Positions 34,541 to 50,768 are shown, numbered from the stretch's first letter. The stretch is 64,000 nt of DNA from Hyaloperonospora brassicae (GCA_947650285.1 CANTFL010001225.1:1-64000); one strand, 5' to 3'. Notes: a model not told the origin generated them from the letters alone. Numbers and translations are program-made.

Positions 34541-36071
34541 GAGTCTGGAGCAAGCTGCGTACAAACCGTAATCAAATTAAGTTAAGGTCTAAGATAGTTT
34601 GTACTTGATCTGGGCCACATATTTACAAGGGAACGATCTTCTGGAAAGAGATACCCCTTGTCCGTATGTTCGTGATACCCATGTGCCTGGTATGTGCAGG
34701 TTTGGTAGGTATTGGTAACCACTATTATTATTAGATTTATCTTATAAGTAAACGTGTCGATTTTTCCTCCGAGTTGGGTTGTAGGCCACCCGACCTCAGG
34801 CAACGTTGCATACTTAAGTAAGTGGTGTCCGAAAGTTGTTTGGCCCGGGATCAATACTTTCAAACATTACACAAATGCGATAAGACGCAGCACTAAGTTA
34901 ATGAAATAGAAGCAAGATCTCCAGACGACCCAAGAGGTCAGACGGTACGCAGATCAAGCATCACTCTTGAGCAAGACGATCTGACTCTGATCCGGGCGAC
35001 TTATATAGTGACCCATCCACAATATACTCAATCGTGTGAAGGCTTTCACGCGATAGCCTGAAGTCTAAACCCGGTCAAGTTCGGCATCGAATTCAATCCA
35101 CCTGGAAAACTGCAACCCGCCCTATTGAGGGGTTCACAAGGTGATCAAAGGTTACAGAACGGGACTGTAGTTACCCCTACGTTATTCGGATGTCCAAGCG
35201 CCAGTGGAGAAGTGGGATCGACTACTTTATAGAGAGATCGCAATTCATACCAATAGAACTGTTAGCATTTCTTTTTTGTGTCTTCGCAACCGTCGATCGT
35301 AAAGCATAAGTTTAAATATACCACGAAAGAGCATAGCCTATTTATAAAATGTGTATATCAAAAATTCAATTTTCTGATCGATGCTGTGGTGCGTATAAGG
35401 TATGTATAATCAGAGACCGTCGAGATCGAAATTAGATGCTTTAATATACAAACTTGTATATAGCTCGTCCGACGATAGGGCGAAAGTAATTAGTTTAAGT
35501 TTGTTGGAATTCTTCTTTTCCTTATAATCTTTTATGGTGACTATACTGAGAATCTTTTCCTTTCTTTTACAAAACCATATTTAAAAGAAAGTAATCGCTC
35601 CATATTGTGTTGATAAGTGTATGTATACGGGTTTCCTGCAGCAAGTCAATTATTTGCTTAGTGTGCTCATAAGCAAGTCATTCAAGCATATCTATTAATG
35701 AAACGATATATTATTCGCTATAAACCAGGTATATATAATCCTATATATAATTACTTTTCTTCATATCGAGATACACTAGCGTTGGTCGAGAACGTTGAAT
35801 AGACTATATTTATAATACATATTCTAATTAATTGCATTACATTTCAACTGCAAGGATTCACTAAATAACGTGTAGACACGCCCACAGCTCTTCTACACTT
35901 GCTAATACCTTTAAAGGTTGTAAGATAGTCCTATTTTCAATACAATCTCTCTACGCCTTACTTATATTCATTCTAATGGTCCTCATTAAACCTTCTAAAG
36001 GTTTTGTAAGCGTTGCAATGCCGTGCGTATGCTCTATATTTATATAAGTTTTGTCAAAGCCTGATGTCCTA
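34541..36071. other. GC-richer island followed by AT-rich sequence, no supported gene
   Basis: 34541-35250 is GC-richer than its surroundings and continuous with the tandem repeat, so both may belong to one old inserted element. The minus-strand frame 34582-34863 (93 aa) has no recognisable domain. From 35250 the sequence returns to AT-rich and shows nothing. Confidence 0.5.
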
Positions 36072-36150
36072 TTACGGTGAAGAACGCGTCAAAAGTGCAG
36101 GTAATATGCTTAGTTCTTAAATTGCACTTTTGACGCGCTCTTCACCGTAA
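36072..36150. repeat. Long near-perfect inverted repeat (hairpin)
   Basis: The left arm 36072-36099 and right arm 36123-36150 are 28-nt reverse complements with one mismatch (ACGCGTC against GCGCGTC), around a 23-nt AT-rich loop. Arms begin TTACGGTGAAGA and are GC-richer than the surroundings. Chance occurrence is very unlikely. It could be a foldback element, a MITE remnant or a hairpin RNA precursor. Confidence 0.85.
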
Positions 36151-39100
36151 CGACGGAGACTTACAGTAGCGTTTCCGAATTCCCCACTTTATTTATAAAT
36201 TATTATATTAGACATGTTAGTTTGATGTTCTAGGACATTCGAATAAGGATACGAAAAAGACATAAGTTATCATTGTATCAAGCATAGAGTACAACGGGTT
36301 AGTAAATTTAGGCTTTAAAAATTTACTGTTTCAGATTAATATGCATCACCACATATAATATAACTTGTTGATCAAACGACCGAACCTTCGATACTTACCT
36401 TATACGACCTGACTTGATATTTATTCTAAATTTAAGCTTTTATGTATATTCGCACTACTAATTGACTTGTAGTGCGAGTAGCTTCGCTCATTGATCAGAA
36501 GACACATGCGTCTCCTCAGAAATGAAGTTTATAGAATGAGTACCCGCAAGGATGACGCAAGAGGAAGAGGCAATACACAGGTTGGCAGAGGCGACATTGC
36601 TAATATATTTTTAGAAATACGCGGATAAAAGTAACGCAACATAGATTAAGTGTATAAAATGATTGCACTGTAAAGTGACAGGTACAGAAAAAATTCACAG
36701 TTCATCTTGTTGAAAAGGGGGTTTAGATAGAGATATCATAAATGCTTGTTACACTTAGAATTATGATAACTGGCACTTCGAATTGTACGTATTTCTGTTC
36801 TCAAAGCCTATAAATTCTGTAATATTATCTAGTTTTTAATTTTTCGTGTCGAAGTGAAATTATACGCCTCTATCTCTGCAGCCATAATAGATATAGTTTT
36901 TGATTAAGCGTAACGCGAAAACTTTCAAAAATGGTGAAAAATATATAAAACTGGAATGATTTAAGCTCAACCTTGAGCGACGTCTGATCCAGTGTTTTTT
37001 AAAACCCATTAATAACGCGCTTAAGTAGAATAGTACGCTATTAGTTTTCAGCTAGATCATTCATTGGGCGTGTATCGCTGAGCGGTCTCAATTAAACGAC
37101 AAATTTCACGACGTAAACTGTATATTTTTTAAGACAGTTTCTCGGCACAGCTTGAAGAATACATGACCCGAGTACCGAATATAGGTCATGAGCAAGTGGG
37201 TATTAAGAAGATTGCTTATATTGCTATTGCTCGTCTGTAAAACTAGCTAGACAATGATAAGGAGGAAACTGCATTAATGATTAATTAGGAAGGTATTGCA
37301 AGTAATATCGCTAATAACCCCATAATTATCGCTCGCGAGACGGTACACTTGTGGACGATAAGGTATCTTTATTTTTTTAAAATAAAGTCAACACAAGCAA
37401 ATACGTTCATTCCTTCAGCATCGTTATTGGTCCATAGCAATATTATTCGTATCTTTACGTTGACGTTGGTACTTGATTGTATAGCATCTAGTAATGTATT
37501 TGCCTGGTATTGAATATAATGAATATATTAAGACAACCGTCGCGGTTTACATAATATGATGGGGCTCCTTCGTATCCAGTAGAATTGCCGACAGTTATGC
37601 AAATGCGAAAAGTAGTGGAAGTGACACTATTAAATATATTTCGACATAGGATAGTAATAAATATTATTCAGGACATGATTTTATGTAGGGAAAAAACAAA
37701 AAAATACTTGCCTCAACTGTACCAGATTTAACAAACGTTCCAGCTATGTAATGAAGAAATTGATATGACATTTAACTTACAATATTCCCTTCACAGTAAA
37801 ATTTAACAATAAAATCTAGTCATATATAATAATATCCTCGAGCTATACATATATAAAAATTTTACAAACAGCCGACTTTTACTAACATCTCTTTTCACAA
37901 AAATACCCCTTCATCTTGACATGCATGTCGTATATTTTAATTTTAGTGTCATCTTGTCAAATAAACCCTTAAACATACCAACTTTAAAATGTGCAGCGCA
38001 TTATTCGGCTACCAAATTAGAGTTTGAATTATTTGCTTCGTGATAGCTATTCGAGACAAAATATATAACACTGTCTATATCTACTCAACATACAACTTAG
38101 AAACGCAGAAGTGCTGCTGAATTTTTCCGTGGACCGCATATATTGGCTATGGCACGGAAATTCCATTTTACAGAACGTTAGCAACATATGCACCGTAATT
38201 CGGTCAAGCGTAAAAACTAATTGTCTTTTACTAGGTTTATCGAATATATGTGTGCCAAACTAATGATAAAATGCTGAAGATATTTCTTTCTGACAGGAAG
38301 GAATGTTTAATCGGATGATTGAATATCCTATATGACCGTCATTGGTAAGGTATGTGGGCAAAGATCTATCTAATGATAATTGAAGACCAAAGAATAGTCA
38401 GTGCAATATCGTTCTTACGAATTCTGAAGCATACTAGTGTTAGATTTTTTGTATTTATTGAAGTGGACAACTGAGGTGAGGTAAAGACAGACACGGATAA
38501 TATGTAGCACATTAAATTGATGGCACGAAACGCCTGCGACATCCTACTTTCGTATTTAAAAGTAAAGCATATAATGTATCTTCGTGAGTGATCGAACTTA
38601 CTGCATCACATCGTTGCGCACACAGGGATTTTGCCCAACAAAAATAGAGTTGTGCCTATTATATGCATGCCGTTTTAAGGAATTATTTCTTAAACAAAAA
38701 ACCTATTAGCACATACAATGATGGCCCTATCAATATATAACTATCTTAAGCGGGTAGGATCTATCGGTATAGTATTGACGGTTAATATATAACAACAACA
38801 AAAGAAGCTTTGTTTATACAGCTAGTATGATATGTTTTTTCAGGGTAGGTTTACGCTCCAAACCATACTTGTAAATTTTAACAGTCGCGCTATCGCAAAT
38901 AATCCTTAGCGTAAGAGGTTCACATCATGAGCAATGTCAGTACTCATGCGTTGTATTGTTTCCTAGTCCTTGTCCCAAGATATTTCGTACACGCGACGAT
39001 CACATAATTGTACCAATACAATGATGCCAAGGCTTTTCGAACGTGATTCGCCTGGTATTGATCATAATTAAATGCGATCAAGACTGCTCTCACTATATGG

Positions 39101-42100
39101 TTCCAGTATTCCATACCGAATCCTTCATGCCTTTTGACAGCAATGTGTTTCCTTTTTTCTTTTTTTCATTAAAACAATTTAATTCAATATAAAAAATAAA
39201 TAAATTTTATTGTAAGTCAAGTTTAATCTTCTTTTTAATTAGGGTACCACTAATGCTGTGGCAGCTGTGGCAGCTGAACCGTCTTTGATACATAATCCAC
39301 GTTTTTTTTCCACATAAAAGTCATCTGCTGATATCTTAATCGCATCAATATAACTGAAGGCGTGTCAGACGCGATTTGACAAAGTATATGCAACAACTAA
39401 AAACGGCTACTTTCGAATGTTGTTGTCGGGCAATAAACTTTACCAACGCGCCTGAGGTATTGCGTCAACGCACGATAATTTTTTTAAAATTTCATGTACA
39501 GCAATTATTTTTTTGGATAAAAAATACAGGGTATACAATTCTTACTCTGTTGTATTCATCAAATACCAAAATGAAAATTATTGTATCATCGGCTACATGA
39601 CGATAGATAATAAACCGCTGCTTGAGGAAATAACCGAAATGTGATATAATAAGAATATTTATAAGTTCAGATTTAAGCTTTAGTAACACCAAAAATTCTC
39701 GGGCATTAAAAACTGGGCATGGCAATTACAATTGACATTTGAACGGTCTTAATCGATGTCTGTATCTTACACTTTCAACATATCCGCGCTTTAGTACAGT
39801 GATACAAAATTTAAGAATCATTTTATTTTGTGACGCCTAAATGTTTGTTCACACTATTCACCAGCGTGAAATTTTATAAATAGTATGGAATAAAAAATTT
39901 AAAAAACTGGAAGAGATGCTGACAATCTTTTTTTGCCAACGTACATTTTTCGTTACTGCGGGATTTTAATTAATATTAATATACCGAATATCATTTTACA
40001 TCCCGTTGTATCTATCCTCGTTTGTATAGATTGTACATATATACTGTGTTAATAACTGCAAATTGAGATGTATAAATAGCTATAAGCTTCATCTTCACTT
40101 TACCCCTCAGTATCAAAAAAAATGGCTTTGGACTTAATGGTTTATTTAAAGCGCAAAGATCACTAGTGGACTTGCTGAATACAACACGCAATATTATATA
40201 AATACCAGAAAATACGAGATACTTGACTAACCAATGTTCTCCATTACACATAGTTCCCAAACCTAGTGACCGAGTGGAAAAGAAATGGCACCCGTATCAG
40301 GAGGTAAATTGATCAATTCCCGCAAAACGACGGTAGGATTACACATTACAGGGAAGTGGCTTACGAAGCCGTATATAGTGAATAGTACGTCTACCCTGAC
40401 AGAGATAAAACATATTTTATCTATTGGTGTCTTTCTTTGTTGCAAAAGGAATTTTGCTGAGATGACATCTCATAAAGAGCTATGTGCACCTTGTTTGATG
40501 TGTTCGCCGATATAGTCATACTTACATCCTGGTAGCAATTTTTGCAGAATATGATACTGTAAAAATAGAAGCGAACTTATTTATCTTTTTAAGATCAGGG
40601 TATAAAAATATTTTTTTGAAATCGTCATCCAAACCAGATTCCTCATCTCGTAGTATGTTGAGCGAGCAATGTAATTCTTACCGTGATTAATAAATCGAGG
40701 TCACGAACAGACTTCATGATTTATGAGTTGACCTCGTAATTTTTCGAGAAATTAGCATCATATGTGTGCCTTTAGTAGTCCAAAATACATAATAAAGTTC
40801 GCCGCATCTTCTTAGGGTTATTTTGTGAAATAATGTGCCCAAAAGGGCAATTCTGAAATAATAAAATAAAGATTTGAATTTAGACATCGAACGCCTAGGT
40901 GAATATAACACTGTACAATGGAAAATCATAATATTATTTTTAAATTAAAAAGTTCCCTAGAATTTTAGTTTCAATACACAACAATAGGGTTCCAAAAACA
41001 CGCTTACCGAATTTTGAATAGTGCAGGGTAATATAGCCAACTTTTTTCTCATATAATGCAAAAAAGAGTGCGTTGGATAAGTTAGAGATTCAGTCGAGTG
41101 CTAAAAATTACAATCGCGTTTACCAATTTATTTTTTGATAAATAAAGAAAATACCAAATTATGCTATTAGATGTAAGCTTAAAAATACCACACAAATCAC
41201 TCTGCAGCAACAAAATGTTTAAAGCTTTACTAAAACTCTTAATTCCATCGGCAGTGCATGCAGGATATTGGATATAAAAATGTTGCGTAATAATATCCAT
41301 ACATATATTACCGCAGCATGTACTATGTAACTTAACCAGTTATATATTCTACGATCTCGTTCTTAACATACAAACAAGCGTGTAGATGATAATATAAGTT
41401 ATAATTTACCATTGTATTTATATATTAAAACTATTATTAATTTCATGCCGTGCCAATGCCTTTTCCTTTGTACCATTCATATGCGTGTTGCAATTAAAAA
41501 TACAAATCGGGTCATATCAAGGCTTAAACTATCAAATTTGTCGAAACGGATTTAAATATAAAATGTGTAGGTGAATTTGGTCATATATGATCGCCTTTCA
41601 TTGCGGAAAAGATTTAATTCTGATCTTTTAGCTCAGTAATCTTTTCCCTTTAAAAGTTGCAGCATACTTTTATTTATTTTTTTCATTTGCGTAATCATTT
41701 TCCGAAATTGTTTAATTCGCCATGGTTATTTGATGCTATCATATATAAATAAAGATAATACTAAGTGTGACTTCACCAGAGTTAATCATAAACATTAAAA
41801 AAGATAAGATGTGGATGAATGATATCCGCATAATATAAAACTTGAGGTATTTTTTTAATTAACACAAACAATAAACACGTACGACCCTTTTTAAATATAT
41901 TTCACATGCTGCACTTATAGTTTTGTTGCAATATATTACTAGATACACGCTCCGATATCACATTAAGTTTTTCTCTTTTAAAAAATTGTGAAGTGTCACA
42001 AGCGCTACAGCAACACTGGTATGACATCTCATAGTTTTTACACGACATTTTTACACAGTTATATATTCATGATCCATGGCATGAGATTCGTTCTGCATCC

Positions 42101-45100
42101 CGTCTATTCGGTTTCCTATTTTATATTGTGTTGTTAGAATTATGATTGACCAGATTTTCCTCCATATGCGGATAAATGTTACCCTGTTGCTGGTAAAGGT
42201 ATCATAAATACACGTATCTCTTGCGTTAAATTAAAGGTGTTATAGGCTCTGTTAGGGTAGAGGTACGAACCACTGTCTCCGGGTTATAAAATACTACTTG
42301 GAAATGTATAAGTCCACCGTTCCTACGCGTGAATTGATTTACGTACCTCCCAATGTCCATTTCAATGCTTTCCTACTCAGCCGCCCAAACTGGTCATAGT
42401 ATTGCGCTAAAGAGTGAACTGGGCTATTCGAAAGGTTTTTTAAAGCGCTGACTTTGCCTTTTTCATTACTTATGATACACAAAACATTATAGATAAAAAG
42501 ATTATTGCACTATAGGTTAGCTTTTTCGTGGTCTTGTAATAAAATTAGTGTAATAGTAGATATCATAACGGTGTTATAGCATCAGGAAGTACCTTTGACT
42601 CGACCATTATCTTCTCATCGACTACAGAAACGATTGGCGGCTTCAGGGCTATATCTCCGGATCAATCGCTTCTACCGGTTGCGGTTATGCGCATTAATAA
42701 GAGCGGTCATTCTTAGGAAATATTTATAAATCATATTGCTGACACGTATATAGTACATATACTCTGATCCAGATAGGATGATTTTTACCCATGGACGAAA
42801 CAACCCAACTTTGCCTCTTACATTAAAATATACATTGAAAAGATTTTTTATCTACATTATCGAACTTCCAGCTTCAACATTGACGTTGATATGCTCAATA
42901 AAATTTGATAAGTCAATACCGACTCCTTCCTATAACAAGTTATATATAGTTATGGTGAATTTAGTTTTGTTGTAAGGAATATGTGATATTTGTGCTACTA
43001 TTAAATACCTAAGATAACCACCACGGATTAGATGATTCGTTTCTTTAAACGAAAATCGAAATCAAACTTCGATTAGGCACTACAATCATTTTCATATGCG
43101 CTGTATTTATAGGTTCCTGTTTTTGTGATATTAAGAAATATATCCTTAAGTTTTGGTACGAACATAAACATCGATTGGAAAGATCAAATTTAGGTCATTT
43201 TTTTTGACAAGTGTAGATAATTTCGGTAAACTTTACCCAGAAATTTTATCTTATCAAGCAGTCTGACGTCATTTGTAGGTCAAGATATGAACTGTTACTG
43301 AATGATAAATTGAGATTTCAATATTTGCCAATCTAATAAGACTGCCGTAGGTAAGTCTACTTTTATATTTATTGAGCAATATGATCGTTCGCGATAATGC
43401 CCCGTCTTAATAATAAATTGCTGGAATTGGTAGGTACGTGTGTATAAATCGTATCGTATATAATTGTTTAAGGTCTACTGCTAATCTTGAAGTTAGTATC
43501 GCGAGATAATCTACCAATTTTTTGTGATCTTAAACCTGTTAGCCCAAGATATCATTAAGCCAAGCATTTTTTAATTGGTAAATATATCCTCGCACGCGTC
43601 CTTTTTGAAGCTTGGAGATAATTATATGTGTAAGAAAGCGTTTCAAATGACGATGATCGTGTAGAAAAAGGCTCTGCTATAACAAGAGAAGGTACGGTGG
43701 AATCTTCACATTGTAAAATATACCCTCATTATGTTATTTTTCCCCTTTTTAGTCTATAGTCCATCACTATAGTCTATCTCTTACCATAGAAGACTCTACA
43801 ATATCCTTAGACTTTTTTCAGCAAGCCACAACACCCTAACATGCAATCTACAGTACGGCCGACACACCAAAAAAAATCAAACGCCATAATTTACCAATTT
43901 CTTAAGCATCTAATAACAATGCCGGATGTACAGGAACGCTAACAGTATCCGGTAGCTTTTTTAATTACCCAGCTGTACAAATACTTAAAAGAAGCACATT
44001 TTCATTATATATCAAAAGAGTTCCTACTTTGTTTATCTATTTTGTGTGCCTTTATTGGCTTATATTATTGCAAATGATAGATTATATAAACGAAAGAGAC
44101 CATATTATGGCCGATGAAGTTTTGAAAAGACGTAGAATAGGATACAATTATTTAAAAGCATATTTTTCATCGAATGAGCGATAACTAATAGGCAGTTTTA
44201 AAATTAGAGGTTTTTAAAAGAAATACAAATACTTATTGATTCTTATGATGTCGAAAAAAAGCTTTACTTCTCGATTGTATATTGTGCGCTGAATGGTAAT
44301 TTTGCATAATTTAAAAATACGATAAGGTCAATTTAGATAAGGCATTAAATGACAATATAAATACTTATGGTTTTTGTCTCTTCATCAGTCCTAAGATTAT
44401 TTTCAATGAGGCTTTACAACCCATAAGCAAGAAGATAAAAAAACCTTTGTGGTATTATTTTACTTTTTTACATCCTGTGAAATAATCAGGCTCACAATAT
44501 ATACGTATGATGGCTTTAAGCGTTTGAATAGCACCCCAATTCAATTAAAATTTATTCGATAGCTCATTTTTAAATTCGAGTAATGATATACCTACATATG
44601 AGCGACAACATCGTAACGTGTGTAGCGATCTTCGCACAAACATCCAATGTGCACTTTGGCGCTATCAAGACACCCACAAGAAAATCAAATAAGCTTATTT
44701 CACTTTAATTAAAATACTAACGCACGGCCAATTTAGTATATTCACCAAACTAAAAATGATTAGTATATAGATTTCTTCTTCGCACTAGATATATTTGGTG
44801 AAGCAATAATCAGGTGGGCTATTGATAACGTATAAAAAGGTGGTAAGCGCTATAAGTTCATTCGACAGACACAAGATGTAAATTTAACGAACAAAATTAA
44901 TATTTATGATCATGGAAGCTGCAGCACGTCGTCTTGGATTGTTAAACAATATATATATTTAGATATCGAATGTGGAATAGTTAACGCCGATCTCAGCAAA
45001 TATTTTCGCGATTTCAATTATAAGCTCAAGTGTTTCATATTAGGCGTATGACAAGTTACAGCATAATCCCAAGTGAATATAAATTTGTTATAAAATCCAA

Positions 45101-48100
45101 GCCACACATAAAATCTTGGGGAACAAAACATATATTATTACAGTAAACAACAACTTTTCAGGTCTAAAATGTTTTTTGTTCTTCGTCTTGTAAAGTAATC
45201 GGAATGCATAGAGCTTTTCTGCGTTGGCCTGTTTAATATAAATCGCCCTACATTAAAAAAAATATTATATATAGTAGGTTATATATCGCGATAAGGCCCA
45301 TACTAATGTACATTTATTTTGTTTTACAAGAGAACGCCACCTATATCATCAGTAGTACTGATGGCTCTCACGCCTAAATTAAAAAATATGCATTGAAGCG
45401 TTACATCTATCGGTTCGAAATTTAAATTTGCGCTATATTTTACATTTTATGTGCACTGTGGGATGGTCGTGCAGCGAAGATACGAGGAGTAGGAGGGATT
45501 GTAATTATAACGGAGAGAATGACGGCATTTTTATTGGATAATGGGAAATAGACGTAGATAGAATTTCGTCGTTGTTTATATTGTCATATATGCTCGTTAG
45601 GAGGATAGGTTCTCACCGTGGACAAGCACATTGTACTCCAGAGAAAAACTTCGTCGTCTGATTAATCTTGCTATATGAAAACTTCTAGACATGATGTCAT
45701 AACGTTCGTTTAAAAGCGTCCAAATCCAATCATATCGTTCATACGCCTTTTGAGACGTATTGTTTATCAAAGCTCTCCTTGTTTACTCGTACGATATTCA
45801 GTTTTGCATTGCGCTGTATGCTACAGTGTCGGTCATTCGCATCCGAAACGTCAAAAACTGTGATTGCTTAGAATAAAAAGTTATTCTGTCCATAATGTAT
45901 TACATTTTTGTCAAACTTTAAAGATCCGCTTATAAACTGGAATTGTGTTTGTGTTGCAGCAAAATGCTGCAATACCTTGTCATCATTTGACTTGAAACGA
46001 TTTTCTAAACAGTAAATGTACCGGCAAAAAGATGCTGTTCTGCGTAAATAGATGTAGTTAAATGTGTGGCAGAGAAATAATCCATGATGTGACAAAAAAT
46101 AAAACATTCTTGCGCAAATTACTAGAGACAAATCATAGCTCCTAATATACGCTGACCGAAAACTTTATGTGATGCTCAATCATAACCACATTAGAAACAT
46201 TATAGCATGTTCCTTAAAATTGCCCGAAGCCCCGTCGCATGTTTCTTGTTGGCGGCGATAGCTCCTTCCATAAGGCAGCTTTACTTTTTGTTATTGCACA
46301 TGTAATTTAAAGTGTTTATCATTTAGGACCGTATCATGTTCAAGTTTGAATCCTTATTAACTAGAACAACAATATCTAATAATCTATTTATAGTACTAGA
46401 TATCACACCTTCAGACAATATCCCCTAATGCGATGTCTCTACGTCACCAGCTGTAAAAAGGTGTAGTAATGGATCAAACCTATGAACCAAAACGTCCTGG
46501 AAGTCAATCACTTTGCTCTTTACTCATTTACGTAAAAATTGTGACGATACTAGTATAGTAGGATCGTACAACTACTTTATACTTATACATCTGACATGTC
46601 TCGAATATTAATTCATGTATTAATACCCTAATAAAACAAAATCATCATCGAGAAACCTCTAAAAAAGAAAAACTTCAAATAGATGATCACCTATAAATAT
46701 AGAATATTTCCAGTATCAGAATATGGAAATATATTCTTTATCGACCACTTATCTTAAAGTAGTGTCGTATAGAATGGTGAATAAAATTATCGTATTTCAT
46801 ATGCAATAAAGAATGAAGATTTCAACCTGAAATGATGAATGTAAATTAAAACTGAACCCGAATATTAAAACGGAGTCTATTGCAGTCAAACGTAGTCAGA
46901 CATACTTAAATGATATATCGAGCTGCCATCTAACCTTTTTATTCGTTGAGTGCACAAAAAATAATATATATAAATAGCTAATTCGGGGCTTAGTATGCGG
47001 GCCTGCAAGCATATCATTACTTTTCGATTTGCAAAGTCCATGTTGTTCAGTAAAGTATGACTTACTGCATGCACCTTATGAATTTATTCTACCTATACCA
47101 TGTAATGCTTGCGATCCAGCAATATTTTTCTTTCATATCGCTACGTTGCTGCGCCCAAAAGATCGATCAGTCGGTGACGCGAGCAATACATCAAACTAAG
47201 GTGTGATAGAATTGGCATATGGCCTTACTGTACATTTGTAACCTTTTTAATGAAAACATGTGCCATAACAACCATAAAAATTTGTGATCAGTTAAATCGT
47301 AGTTTCTGTGGGTGCAGTATACCTGATTACATCGAATCGCAGTCGCCACTGGTAAATCTCGATTATACACGCTTCGATATATAACCACTTAATAGTCGTT
47401 TCCATAAAATTTTGTGAGGCAATGTTTACTTAATGTATTTATGTAATTGTGTGACAATACGACTATCTATACATCTATATATGCGGTATTTAAACGTACT
47501 AATACACAATACATATGTTAAAGATAGTAATGCTAACGTTTTCACACTTATTATAGCATTTTTCACCCAATTCGCTCAATACACACTCTATTATTCCATG
47601 TGATTTTGTATAGAAAAAGTGTTTTCACAAAACCAACATAAGCTCTTCCATTGTATGACTACTTTCTCTTTTAGAAGAATGATGCTTGTCGATGCGATAA
47701 ATAAATCAAAGATAGGAGGTTAAAGGATAGCACTGCTAATGATCTAACTTATATAAGATATTATTCGTCAATCCTATCTCAACCCATTGTACATTAGTTC
47801 TGTAAAAAGCAATTAATCAACACGTTGACTCTAGGTGATAAATTATTAAATGTGCAAAGTTAATTGTTTTGCTCATCATCTTGTTGTACTTAATAGAGTA
47901 ACTTCATGTCTAAGGTAGCGTATTTGTTCCGCAAATTCCGATTTTACCGCAAATGTGAAATTTATTTTCTACTTGTATCCTTGTTAATCAGCTACCGTCG
48001 TACCGTAACAGCATGTGTCTACCCTGTTTGGTCCATGAAATGCGAAAATGGTTGTGTCATTTTAACGCCCGCTATATCCGCAAATTAATATATATATTGG

Positions 48101-50768
48101 GGACTTTTATTCCTCCGAAATGTCTTAGGTGGATAAAATTTTGCCAATTATATTGCTATAAGTCTTCGTATACACGAATTCGACTGCAAGCGACGGTAAT
48201 GTATAAGTTTTGGACCGACAAGAGCTACAAATCTAAATTATTCGTGCATTTATATGCATTCGAGTTTTTTCTGAATGCTTTCGCGCTTGCATTTGCTTAA
48301 TGATACAGTATGCGCCAATTATTGCTGATATACAGCTCTATATTTCCGTACCACAAATCTTAAAGAGTCTGCTTTGCCCTATATCCGAATCGCATACATA
48401 AACTTAGGCGTAGACGAGGGTACGCCTATATAATTTAGGGTATTTAGCGCTCTAAAGTTTTTATAATAGATCTAATGCAATTTTTTATATTCTATTTGGA
48501 AATCGTTTACCGACACAAGCCCACCAGGGACCAAGAAGAATAGGAAGCGAGTCATACTTCGGCACTTCGTTATTATATTATATTTGTAGAGTACAATTGG
48601 CTTCGTTGGACCATACTGAAATATTAATTTGAGCATACACTTAAATCAAAAAATGAGTCTACGTCATTTATTTTAGCACTAATGGGCGCAACTATCCGCA
48701 CCCAGTAACTCTGGTTTAGCTTACTTAATAGACATACATGTCTTTATGAGTAGATTATAAATCAAGCGTCATTGAACGACCGTATACTATATATACCCAG
48801 CATAAACGGACCGTCTAATGCTCTTTCGGCAAATTCGAGATTACGCAATTTGACAAATGTATCGTCATTGTATCCAACTACTAAAACCGGAATTTAAATG
48901 CCAAAAATATAACCATAATATTCTTCCGATGCGGGTGGATGACAGTAGTAATATTCGTGTGGAATGAAAGCTAGAATATACGTTTCTAGAGATCCACTCA
49001 ATCATTTTCGTTTGTTGCTTGTGACCATTTCTATTCCATATTTTTATTATTAAACAATAGATCGTATTACCATTGTTCTCGTTGATTTTGAACACCTCTT
49101 TAGCGGATTGAATCATTTATGCTAATTCGGAATGATGAAATGTATATAGGAGCTAGCTATATTACTGGTATGCATATAAACACAACCACAAGACAATTTC
49201 CTTTTATACGAGTCGGATAGCACAATATTATGGTAGGTATAAAAATTTAGATATCACAATATTGACTTCTAGGGTAAGCAAAAGGTTTCTACTGAGCACT
49301 GTCCATATGAGTTGGTCCAATCCGAATCCTGGTATTCTAATGTATTTATCTATGATAATTAGAGTGCGTCAGATTTGTTCGATATATGGACGATAAGTGT
49401 TTAGACATATTTAGGAATTCTTACGATTTCGACGAAAAAGAAGGCGGATATTGATACTTTAAATCGGAAATTCAGTTGTTTGTTAAATGGAGTCGTAATA
49501 TTTTCTGCGTCGCTGGAAATGATATTGTAGAGCAATGGATACAAACCTGTTCCATTGCAACACTATCATGTTTTATAATTTTGGACTAAGTGCAAACATA
49601 ATATAAAAAATATTTTTTTACTGATTGAGATTAGTTATCGCAGGTATCAATCTCCTACGTAACCCTTAATACATTTTGTACAGTCCTGCAATACTGGCTA
49701 ATAAATGTCTTAGCTGCATTGGCGTGTTTGAATCTATTTTAGCGATTAAAATGTGATCTTGCTACTTATACGTTTTAGCTAAATATATCATCGTTGGCTA
49801 TCCCCAAAAATCAAATATTGTTTATGTATACAACCCGATAGTTTACAATCCTAGATATTGTTAATAGCTCTTTATTTGACATTATATTGTAGAAGCAAAA
49901 TTAACAAAAGTTTCATACAGCTTATTTGTCGACCACGTTCTATCTTGGAACGTAAGCATTTTATCTAGATCTACAATGTTACTTAAAGTCGGCAGAACAC
50001 TTGTTTTTTATCACACTCGCTTCATATTGCGATATGATAATTTCCTGACTCAGACGATAGAGTTACTACCGTTGTTTCTCTCTTTCACATAGGTAGCTGT
50101 TTAAAGTACTTTTATAGATACCAAATCATTTTTTCACTCTTTCAGTCGCATATTTTCGTCTTTAAACCATGTAAAGAGCAGTATAGTAATCCATACAATT
50201 GTGACCGTATGGGCCTCATACATCAAACCTTGCTCTTCAAATGATCCATTGTTTTCGAAGTAGGATTAATGACGATTTGGGCGTGAGCTAGCAATGTAGC
50301 GGCCCATTTGCACGCACCAACAATATGCCTATAAAAGGGAACATATTTAAGATTTGATACAGAAACGTAGGACATATCTAGACGTATCGATGCTGTTCAT
50401 ACTCTGATACCAATACTTCACGGAGCTTAAAAGCCGATACTTATACAAATATATAATTTTTACGAAGAAGCTTAACCCTAACTCACGTCTCAAGCACGCA
50501 TGTTATTAGGATTATAGCAATTTTGTTTAAACAAAATTTTAGTCTGTATTATTAATCGGCGATATATGCTCATTATGACTGCAAGAGCCGGTCAACTCAT
50601 AATTGTTACCCATTGGCTGACAACTTATATATTACTCGTTAGATACACGGTCACGACGTAAATTACTTGTTTAATCGATTGCATTGTAAACCTGATTGCA
50701 TAAAGATGTATTGTCGTAAATTTGCTTTGTAAGATCTGCGGAGGCGTGCGTAATACAATGCGGAAACA
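36151..50768. other. AT-rich gene-free sequence, part 3
   Basis: The emptiest and most AT-rich part of the window. No frame above 87 codons and none with a recognisable domain. No tRNA B-box, rRNA or long tandem repeat was seen, nor any LTR pair. Confidence 0.6.
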
